Part shown: piece after piece, positions 27,378 through 38,200 of the stretch
Position numbering within the stretch: position 1 is the stretch's first letter
Layout of the letters: each line of letters starts with the position of its first letter
DNA from: Hormiphora californensis
Taxonomy: Eukaryota > Ctenophora > Tentaculata > Cydippida > Pleurobrachiidae
Direction of reading: 5' to 3'
DNA length: 64,000 nucleotides
Assembly: GCA_020137815.1 (NCBI GenBank)
Contig: CM035351.1
Span: forward strand, 8,941,100 to 9,005,099
Translations under genes and position numbers: made by a program
Notes under the pieces: model-generated
What the model was told of the DNA's origin: nothing
Seen by the model: the letters and a program-made list of their open reading frames with translations, nothing else
The model's database searches: none

Positions 27378-28910
27378 TTATTCTAATTAGTTTCTCGAAC
27401 TGTGAGTATTGGAGCCTCCTTCGAATGGCCTGGGCCTATACACAAGGTGTATGTGTTACCGAGCGATTCGAAGTAGGCTTCACCGCTTTAGAAAGTCGTT
27501 AGTTTTGCCTGTGTGTGATTTAGCATATGTAAGTGCTCTTCTAGCAGTATACTACAAAGCGGATTATTAAATATTAAATATTTGTATGATGATGATGATG
27601 ATGTCTGATAGCACTGCGGGGCACGCGAGTGAAAGTCCATCATGCACCAATAAACAATGTGGACCTTAACCTTATTTGAACATTTGTTAGGGCTCCCCCC
27701 TTTTTTAGAATTTATATTTTGTACAGTGTGTAGGCGTAAAGATATATGTATTTACTTTACTTCAAACAGCAATCCGACAATACCGGGTTCCATGATGGAT
27801 ACGAGGGTACTCTCGACACTTCGGTGTTGTACCACTTTGCAGGTTCACTCTGTGACCGATCGTGGTGTGCGTTTATTATCTGAGACCCCGGTGTCGGATT
27901 GCTGTTTCTTTAAAATCTGGGTGTTTGGTGAGTGCTGACAAACGGTTTTTTAGGGTTAGGGCTAAAGTGGGGTTAGGGTTTGGGTTGGGTTCCCCCTACC
28001 AGATAAACTTTGAATTAGCCAAAACGGTTGAGTGGTTTAGCGGTTAGAGCCATTTTAGTGAATCAACTTTTTGGCAGCACGCACCTGTAAACAGGCCGCC
28101 AAACACCCAGATCGTAACGGCGCCCGAGATTTCACTTCAGCTTCGGCATTTCTTAAAATGCGTTGCAACCCCCTGGCAGGCGCATGAGGGGCTGCAGCGT
28201 ATGCCATCACCTTTTCACGCCTGTGGTTTAAAAATTGAAAAGTGCTACATACCTTTTTTACTCTACAATCCCCAACTCTGTTAGTTAGACGTCAAAAACG
28301 TGCACACTAATGACTAAGGGACCGTAGTGCATGCCAAAAAATAAAATAGAAAATGATTGTAAACCATAATAAAGTTCAAGAGCCTCCAAGAGCGGACCCT
28401 ATCCAAAAGAGACCATGTCCAAGAGCGCACCACAACCAGAAGAGACCACAATCAAGAGCGCACCACATCCAGAAGAGACCACTCCAAGAGATATGAACGT
28501 TACGCTCCAGTTATAAATTGGAAACTGACATCAGTTTGGAAACCGACGCCAGTTTCCAGCTGGGACACTCCTGGTACACCATGCTGCGTGCGACATTTAA
28601 GATCACGTGACCGAATTTCGATGTGAATTGCGTAGGCGCCGCACGTAGTGTCAGAACTGCTAAAAAACCGGGACCTAGAAACCGACATCAGTTTACAGTT
28701 TTGTAACTGGTCCCTTACGCTCCAGTTGCAAACTGGAACCAGTTTCCACACCTGTTGGAGATTCCTAATAAGCCATGATGCACGACATCATGCCACACGA
28801 TTTTAGCAGTTCAAATAGAAACTTGTAACGCCTGGAACCTGGCGTCAGTTTCCAAATCTGAACTGGGCCCTTACAGTTTGTTAGTAAATTAACCTCGTTC
28901 CATAGGTTCA
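27378..28910. other. intergenic with minor repeats
   Basis: A GAT trinucleotide run near 27587-27602, a short TTAGGG/TTTGGG-like patch at 27948-27990, a ~21-bp minisatellite (AGAGCGCACCACA-type, about 28376-28492), and loosely repeated inverted CCAGTTTCC/GGAAACTG blocks at 28500-28870. No gene or RNA supported. Confidence 0.5.
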
Positions 28911-29108
28911 ATGAGTTCTAAAAAAGCTTCACAGCATGCTGTGATGGACGACGATTACTTACCTGCTAAGGAAGAGGTGTCGACTGAAGAGAAGGTCTGG
29001 TTAGATACATGGGATTTAGAACCTGGGTTTAAACACTACGTCAGAGAGAACTACAACACAAAATCATCCGATAAAAATACTCCTAAATTAACGTCTAAGT
29101 CTAACTAA
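28911..29108 (+). CDS. 65-residue open frame just upstream of cyclin H
   Basis: ATG at 28911 follows a CTCGTTCCATAG acceptor-like site, so this may be the last exon of an upstream gene or a small gene. The product is acidic (DDDYLPAKEEVSTEEKVWLD), then DTWDLEPGFKHYVRENY, then a Ser/Lys/Thr-rich end. No signal peptide or membrane segment. The stop at 29106-29108 is only 134 nt before the cyclin H start on the same strand. Composition looks protein-like, with Trp, Tyr and Phe well spaced, but the family is not recognised. Confidence 0.4.
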   Translation: MSSKKASQHAVMDDDYLPAKEEVSTEEKVWLDTWDLEPGFKHYVRENYNTKSSDKNTPKLTSKSN

Positions 29109-29242
29109 CAAATAACAATGTACCTATATAACTTTTTAATTTCTCTGTTTTTCCATTGCAATTTTGAGATACCATGATACTTGTTTTAGCTTCCATAACA
29201 ATATGTTGCCCATCGATAACTTCACAACAACCCTCTTTAGCA

Positions 29243-32200
29243 ATGTTTCACTGCAGCAAACAGAGGAGCATGATGTTCAATTCAGAGCGAGATATACAAG
29301 AAAAACGAGCAGCTGTAAATGAGAGATTCAAGGAGGAAAACCCTGCGTGTTCAGAGTACTTTATGACACCAGAAGAGGAACGCCTTCTGTGTCAGAAGTT
29401 TGAGAGGGAGCTCCTTCGCTTTTGTAAGGTCAGTACACTCGTATAGCCTCCTTCCGAGTGCTAAACACAGTGGTTAATTAAACAAGTATCAGCGTTTTCA
29501 ATCAGCCATCAATTTGTTATATTCCCAACATTTCTCTCCTTTCTGTCCCTCTCTTTTACTCCTCAGCTCTCTCTCTCTCTTATATCACATGTTTTGAGTG
29601 TTAGTGATTAGTCAATCGAGTTGTTGCTTGCGTAGAAAACTTCTTAGAATTGTCTTTGGTTGGTTCAGCAGGACGGCAAAGTTTCGTTATGAATATCAGT
29701 CCGTTGACAGAGAGAGTCAGTAGAATTACTATAACTGATAGAGAGAACACCTGCGGATAGAATGGTGTAGGATTAGTGTGTTCATTCGCATTGATTGATA
29801 GTCTTAACTAAACTGTGGTTACCTGTTTTTTCCCTGGAATGAGAACCAAGGCCGGAACAACAGTAAAAGCCAGTGCCAGAGCCATAATGGAGCAAAAGAA
29901 GATGTGCATAGATTCTTTGTAGTTGTTTGGGATTTTCCTGGTCAGGAATCCCAGATAACTTGAGACTAGGAGTAGGAGGGTGGAGTATGCCATAAGAGCA
30001 ATGGATAGGGTATCCTCAGGAGGTTTGCACAGTGCCGTGATGGACATATTCTCCTGGAGATAGTCCTCAACGGATATCTTTCTCGTGAACCTAGTTGGAG
30101 TTGCTACATTTGGCTTCTTTCTCAAAAACATTTCCTCGCATTGGATTCTGAGATGTGCTGATGAGATAAAGTATATTTGTCGATTAACTGTACCTGAATC
30201 GTGGATCTAGAAAGCTCCAAAGCAACATCAATATGAAAGGTATCGCCAGAATAAAGGAGTAGAAATAGACGTACCAACCCTTCACATATCTGGGAATAGA
30301 GATTAGTAATACAGTCGGACCCAGATTTACCGGGCACCCAGATTTACCGGTAAATCGGGATCCGACTGTACCTCATCTGCAGTGGTGAGAGAAATATTCA
30401 AATTATTTTGCTTCTTACTTGACATATTGTCGTTTTGTTGGGAAGTTGAATATCACCATAATCCGTAGTGTTCGTATCACTACAGGAACGAGAACGAGAA
30501 GAGAGAACAAATGTGCTGTTAGCACCACGCCATCACACACCACCTGGCCTGGGAGGGGGAGGTTGACACTGTGTTAGTGCTCAGGAATAGTTCCAAGTAA
30601 AGGTGTACAGCAGGGAACAAAATACAGGGCAGGTGAGAAGAAGCCCGACCGGTTAAGGGACCCTTTAAAGTGAGAGAGAACAGCAGGGATTTTCACAAAA
30701 AGTTGTCTGGATACTCCTTGATGGCGAACTAAAACTTTAGTGAAAACCGCATGTCTCTAGCATGTTTTTGAAAATTGAGCTAACACATGCGAGACGCACC
30801 ATAATGGGCCCATAATGCTCTCTTTTCGGAGCGTGTTCGTCTCGGCATTGCGCGTCGCGGGTGCAGGAGCTAGCCCGGGTGAGCGAGCTAACAATAGTGA
30901 ACTTCCATGCGATATAGTACATCGCGCGCATGTAATTGCACTATTGTTAGCTTGTTCGCCCGGGTTTGGTACAGTCTGCGACGCGCAGTGTTGAGACGAA
31001 CACGTTCCGAAAATGCAGGATTATGGGCGTAACTGCATGTACAATATGAATTTACGCCCATTATAGGCCCATAATGGTGCGTCTCGCATGTGTTAGCTCG
31101 ATTTTCAAAAACATGCTAGAGACATGCGGTTTTCACTAAAGTTTTAGTTAGCCATCAAGGAGTATCCAGATAACTTTTTGTGAAAATCCCTGCTGTTCTC
31201 TCTCACTTTAAGGGACCCTTTTAGGGACCCTTTAAGGGACCCTTTTAGGGACCCATTAAGGGACCCTAGAAAGTTAAGGGACCCTTTAAGGGACCCTAGA
31301 AAGTTAAGGGACCCTTTAAGGGACCCTAGAAAGTTAAGGGGCCCTTTAATGAGGTAGAACGAATCGTGAGCAGTACCCTCGTATCAGTTCACATTGTAAG
31401 CGGTTCCACTGCTAATGAGGTGCACCGAATCGTGGTCAGTACCCTCGTATCAGTACACATTGCAAGCGGTTCCGTCGCTAATGAGGTACACCGAATCGTG
31501 AGCAGTCCCTTAAGGCCAGAGGGGGGGGGGGGGGGGGGTCGACCGATTTTTGACCCCCATTTTGGGCCATTTTCGGGGTTACCATCATGTGATAGCGCTT
31601 GGCATACCGGACCAGATGGATATGACAAAATGTGTTGTGCGCGAACGGTCTGGGAGAAAAATGGGGTTAACTTTTGGCCTGATATCAATGTAAACCCCAT
31701 TATTTTAGGACTGGTAGGGGTAGGGACATCTGACTAAGTGTCAAACGCTGTGTCTTAACAAGAGGGATCACTCTGCAAATTTTTACACCATAAATCCAAC
31801 TGATCTTTGAATTATTTGAGGTTAACTAAATCTGGAAAAATGGCTATTATGGCTCTCCTCTAAACCCCATCGTTTCACAGGACTAGCCAATTCCTGAAAT
31901 AACGGCTAGGATCTAGACCTTGTCGTTTGGTACACTTGTTCTACAGACCTAGGAGCCTGAAACTTATGTAGCGATTTTTGATTTAGGTCCCCGTTCAAAA
32001 ATTATTGAGGTTAACGTGGATATTTTCTCGATCAAAAATGTGTTAACCTCCATAATTTTTGAACGGGGACCTAAATCAAAAATCGCTACATAGGTTTCAG
32101 GCTACTAGGTCTGTAGAACAAGTGTGCCAAACGACAAGGTCTAGATCCTAGCCGTTATTTCAGGAATTGGCTAGTCCTGTGCAAAACTGGGGTTTAGAGG

Positions 32201-35200
32201 GGAGCCATAATGTCGATTTTTCCAGATTCTGTTAACCGCAAATAATTCAAAGACCAGTTGGACTTATGGTCTAAAAATTTGTAGAGTGATTCCTCTTGAT
32301 AAGACGAAGCGTTTGGCACTAAATTGAATGTCCAAAACCCTACCAGTCCTAAAATAATGGGGTTTACATTGATATCAGGCCAAAAGTTAACCCCATTTTT
32401 CTTCCAGACCGTTCGCGCACAACACATTTTGTCATATCCATCTGGTCCGGTATGCCAAGCGCTATCACATGATGGTAACCCCGAAAATGACCCAAAATGG
32501 GGGTCAAAAATCGGTCGACCCCCCCCCCCTCTGGCCTTAAAGGGTCCCTTAACCGGTCGGGCTTCTTCTCACCTGCCGAGGAGAGACAGATACAGAGACT
32601 GAGACAGAGACAGCGACAGAGACAAAGACATCGACAGAGGCAGAGACAGAGGGAGAGAGAGATACAGAGACTGAGACAGAGGGAGAGACATAGAGAGGGA
32701 CAGAGACAGAGACAGAGGGGGAGACAGAGACAGAGGGAGCGACAGAGACAGAGACAGAGATGTGAACCGATATACGGTACTGCTCACTGCTCACGATTCG
32801 GTGCACTTCATTAGCGACGGAACCGCTTGCAATGTGTACTGATACGCTCGAGGGTACTGACCACGATTCGGTGTACCTCATTAGCAGTGGAACCGCTTAC
32901 AGTGTGAACTGATACGAGGGTACTGATCACGATTCGTTCTACCTCATTAAAGGGTCCCTTAACTTCCTAGGGTCCCTTAAAGGGTCCCTTAACTTTCTAG
33001 GGTCCCTAAAAGGGTCCCTTAAAGGGTCCCTTAACTTTCTAGGGTCCCTTAAAGGGTCCCTTAAAGGGTCCCTTAACTTTCTAGGGTCCCTTAAAGGGTC
33101 CCTTAACCGGTCGGGCTTCTTCTCACCTGCCAAATACAGTACCCCGTATACGGTATAGTATACAGCAAGGCTACACCAAACCCCGCTTATTAAAACAGAA
33201 AAGCTAGACCAAATTGCACAATGCACATACCTGGAGGACTAGATACGAGGGCAGCGTTAGCGATACCACAATACATTCCAGGAAACATAAAGGTAGCGAG
33301 GTCTCTTCCTGAAGCTTTTACAGCGGGAGTCTTCCATTTGTAGACATAGCATCCTGAATGATGGGTTAATTGATGTAACTGTATTTGGGATCAATTAACA
33401 GTTTCCATGTTACTATTATAATCACCTAGTGTAATTGAGACTATCACTCCTGATATGACAACCAGAGTCAGGATAATGATACCAAAATATCTTCCCACCA
33501 GATCGACACTACTGGGTGTCAGGCTACAATTGGTCCTCTCCTTGTTCACCCAAGGTTTCATTCTCACACAGGTTACAGTGTATGGCATTGGTGGTGTTTG
33601 AGAATCTGTTTCCCTCACATTCATAACACTCCCAGCAGTTAGTCTCGCCAACCCTGTGTTGCCCGGGGGTGCAGTCCTTACTGCACTGCGTGTGGAGACC
33701 AGTGAAATCCACTATCCTAACGGAGAATAGAGATAAGCTGCCAGCATTATTGAGGGAAACTACACAATCCAAGACGTGATATCTTACCTTTCTATTTCCA
33801 GTTGCAAGAGGTTCATGGCAGTTGAATTAACGCTAGACCACAACTCTTTCTTTCGATTGAGGACCACTTCAAACTCGATAGGTTTTCTACCCTTCTCAAA
33901 AACACCAAAGTAATTTTGGGAGTGTTTATGGAACTCTGCTATAAGTTCAGTTTGTAACCTTGCATCAATGAATTTCAGAGGAAAGTGTTCTCGTTGTATG
34001 TGTTGTTGAAGGAGAGTTAGGTTGGTGGATTGAAGAGCATCAAAGAACGCCCTCATCGCATAATAATATCGGTGGTTGTAGCCAGAGAAGCCATTAGCTA
34101 GAATATAGTCCTCAAAACACCCCTCAACCGTCTTATCACCACACTTTTTTTCCATCAGATGATCTAGTAATTTATTCCCCGTGGTCCCATTAACTGATGA
34201 TTGTGACACGTTACTGACCAGTTCATTCGCCTCAGCTAGTGGTCTATTGACTTGACATAGTTTGAAGGAGTAACTGCCCTCTGCATGGACATCAGTAAGG
34301 CCTCCATCTTGACACGTTACTGTGGTGCTGATCATTATCGCCGAAGAGTTACCGCCTGAAAAGTTTTAAATTAAACTACTATTGATCCAACCACTGAGCC
34401 CATTACCACTACCTGTTAATTGCTGCATACGGTGAAGCATGATTCGTGTATCACTTAGTCTACACAGAGATAGTACCACCAATACCCTCCCATTGTTTGA
34501 AGCGTTAGTTAGGGCCCGCTCAAGGTCCAACATCGCCAAGTCCAGGGCGGAATCTGCCACGTGAATGATATTTTCTACATCTATCTTCATGTTCTCGAGG
34601 TATTTTAGCAATATTGGCAGTTGAGATCGACCAGTTGCGGTGTCTGGATCAAATAGTACCGTCACAATATTAGCTCTAGTCATCGCAGTTAAGCTGAAAA
34701 ACGTAGGGGTTGAGATACAAAAAGGACTTTTTGTCCCTGCTATCTTCTAAATATATGTAGTATCGAAATTTCAGGTCGATATCTCAATATATGTAGTATC
34801 AATATCAATAATAAGAAGCAGCATAATTTATGGGCCACCCATGTATACCTTGGGAAAACGTGTGTAATTTGATCGGTTAGAGTAGGTTTCAAAATGATGA
34901 TAGATCCATGCCCATTGGACATCTCCACGACCTGGTCAGAGATGGCACTAGAACCGAGGGTAAACGTTGGAAGCCTGAAAGACAATGATATTGAATGACA
35001 AATGCTAGGAGTGTGTTTAAAACAGATTAATAAAGAGACCTAGTCTGTTAAAATGTGTACATCACAATAGTTGTATCTTGCCTGTATTGAGCGAGAGTTG
35101 GGGCACAGTCACTTAATTGGTAACTGTATGAGAGACCAAAGACTCCAATTATGCCGTCATATCGTGACAGAATGACATTAAGGGCCATAATTGAGTTTAG

Positions 35201-38200
35201 CCCTAAACTGTTGATCATAACATATCCGACTGTTAAATTTCCTGAAACGAAATTTTTTATAACTCAAATTTTTAGAATTCAACACTGATTTGTACTGACC
35301 TGGTAAAGACGTTCCGTATGTATCAACCATTCTTTGAAAGAGTAGAAAGGCTTGAACACTTTTTGGACCTCGGACCCGGTCCATAAAAACAAGCATAAGA
35401 TCACCTGAGAAGCAGTTGAAAGAAAGAGAACAAAGAAAATTAGTCCAACCTAGGATACATCTAAAATAGGAAGTACAAGGGATGACAAGTAATGGGATGA
35501 ATGTATTGTATACCTTCTTTCACTTGGATGTGATCATCAGGTATTGCTTCTGATGATACATTGAGAAACAGGAGTAGCACCACGAATACCCTCATCCTAA
35601 AACATGGAACCCTGGGTCTAATATTGCTCAACAGTTTGCTTTTTCAGGAGAATAAAACACAACCTGGTTGTTGCTTTATGAAAAGCAATTTAAGGGAACA
35701 GAACAAGAAACAATCAAATCAAATAACTTGAATTATGGTGGATGCGTTATATAACGATGGTGATTGGGCTATCACATCAAATGATAATTAGCACTGTGCT
35801 GTTAGAATTGTCTATGCTAATAACAACAATCACGGTGCATTTCATATCTAGCATCATGGTGCAATATATAGAAACTAGATATGAGTTTAGTCTAGCTTAT
35901 TATAGATGTGATGCACAAGAGACACTCAGCCTAATAAAATAGGTATTTATCCCTGTTCCTTAGAAAGCTGACAGGCCACGGGGACGAGGACATACCCCTT
36001 CCATATAACGATGTTATATTGCACATGCCACTTCACCAGCTGGTGCAGCACGGGAATCTTGTAGTATCCATGCACCACAAAGTTGCTACTTTTGACAACT
36101 AACGCTGCACAAAATGCATCATACATCAGACAAAATAAACTGAAAAAGGGAGCAGAGAATATAAAGTAAGCTAAAAACAAAACAAACGGAAGTCCAGAAG
36201 TTCTGTTGAATTTTACACCAAAACATAGGTTGCACCATGTAACCCATTTAGGTAGACTTGTTTTACCTGGACTAATTATTGGAGGGAGACCCCTTTCCTA
36301 GAAAAGACAATAGCTTCTATCTATTACTATAGACTATCACCATTTAGATCGGCTCGAAGAAGTTTATTGACTAGACCATCATATCAAGTACCATAATAAT
36401 AGGAGACCCAATGTTAACTGTGCAAAGAACAAAGGCATAAAATTTATTGAGTTTCTTTCTAATCTTCTTCTGTTTTCGAAGTTTAGAGATTTCAGAAAGA
36501 GCGCTCTTTTGAGAAATCTACACACGAGATCAACCAGCTATCGTGTGAATTAGATCGTTGATGTGAGAACTAAGTTCCGACCTGATTCAGAGATGGATCT
36601 AATTGTTATGAAGCTGGTATTATTGTATGAAGCAAACACATGGCTGTGAGAGATATTTGTGATTCATTAGGTATGGCAAATATGAGATTGGTGAATATTA
36701 TCAAACTATTATTGTATGAAGCGAGAGAAACTGTTATAGTGTGGGCTAGGAAATCGACAACTGACAAGTTACAAAAGTTGAAATTAACTAAAATTGTAGA
36801 ACATATATATGCCTTGGCGCTGTAAGAGATCTAACCCCACACATTTGCCATGAGGCGAGCACTGGGGCGCGGGGATGGAGGGTCGAACAAGGCAATGTCT
36901 GTAAGAGATATTTGTTTTTTCATTATTATGGACCACATGAAATAAAAGAGAAGGCAGTGACTGTGAACTGTGAGATATATGGAAGCAGTGGTAACTGTAG
37001 AGCGAAATTTGAATTACATCAGCCGCCTGGAACTCTATGAATGATTGCGTTGAAAGAGATAAAGTTATAAACTACGGTACCTGTAGGAAGTATGGACGCG
37101 GAGAGAGGGGGAGAGAGGGCGGAGAGAGGGCGGAGAGAGGGCGGAGAGAGGGGAGAGAGGGGAGAGAGAGAGAGAGAGGGGAGAAGAGGGGAGAGAGAGG
37201 AGGGGAGAGAGAGAAGGAGGAGAGAGAGAGAAGGGTTTACTATAACTCAGATTGAGAGCAGCTTCTAAGCTCTCTTATGTCTGATATCTCTATCATCTCT
37301 CGATTCGCACTCTCTCTAGTCTAGAGTAGACGAGTTATATTACGCCTAATAGCAGCTAGTGGCTGTGATTGATGTCATTTCACATGTCGTGAAGTATTAA
37401 ATTAGATATGGACCTGCTCCGAACAACTCCGTACTGACCTTCCCTCCCCTCCTAACAACACCCCTCCTCCTAACACCCCTCCCTTCTAACAAACTCCCTC
37501 CCTTCTCAACCCCCCTCTCTTCTAACACTCCCCCCTGCACTAACTCCGTTCTTCTCCTAAATCCAATTCCCTCCCTTAACTTCCTGCTCTCCCTTCTTCA
37601 ACTCCCATTCAACAATCCTCCCTTAAACAACTCCACTTCTCTTCAGCTCAAACATCCTCCCTTCTAAAACATACTAACTCCATTCTACAACTCCCTCCCT
37701 TCTAACAACTCCCTCCCTTCTAACAACTCCCTCCCTTCTAACAACTCCCTCCCTACTAACAACTCCCTCCCTTCTAACAACTCCCTCCATTCTAACAACT
37801 CCCTCCCTTCTAACAACTCCCTCCCTTCTAACAACTCCCTCCCTACTAACAACTCCCTCCCTTCTAACAACTCCCTCCCTTCTAACAACTCCCTCCCTAC
37901 TAACAACTCCCTCCCTTCTAACAACTCCCTCCCTTCTAACAACTCCCTCCCTTCTAACAACTCCCTCTCTTCTAACAACTCCCTCCCTTCTAACAACTCC
38001 CTCCCTTCCTTCTAACAACTCCCTCCCTTCTAACAACTCCCTCCCTTCTAACAACTCCCTCCCTACTAACAACTCCCTCCCTTCTAACAACTCCCTCCCT
38101 TCTAACAACTCCCTCCCTTCTAACAACTCCCTCCCTTCTAACAACTCCCTCCCTACTAACAACTCCCTCCCTTCTAACAACTCCCTCCCTTCTAACAACT

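Larger units (their letters stand above)
30628..33131. mobile_element. foldback element FB3 (2.5 kb, 8-bp target duplication) in a GPCR intron
   Basis: Ends GGCAGGTGAGAAGAAGCCCG and its complement; flanked by AAATACAG at 30620-30627 and 33132-33139. Subterminal arrays of TTAAGGGACCC units (31208-31345 and 32948-33115), about 67-bp units with CGAATCGTG...CGGTTCC (31350-31505 and inverted at 32780-32947), and a GACAGA-type repeat (32578-32760). A second copy of the right end, CTCACCTGCC, lies at 32568-32577, so the interior has been rearranged. Two TTAA-flanked MITEs are nested inside. It shares only the terminal ~10 bp and duplication length with FB1/FB2. It leaves 178 bp of the host intron. 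Confidence 0.85.

Noticed and set aside
27948-27990. Interstitial telomere
   Set aside because: Only a few TTAGGG-like words mixed with other G-rich words; too short and degenerate.
29174-29242. Upstream ATG as the cyclin H start
   Set aside because: It adds 23 residues absent from the family; ATG 29243 gives the expected N-terminus and length.
35947-36180. Membrane-protein exon on the minus strand
   Set aside because: One hydrophobic segment and no splice or family support; could be chance in AT-rich DNA.
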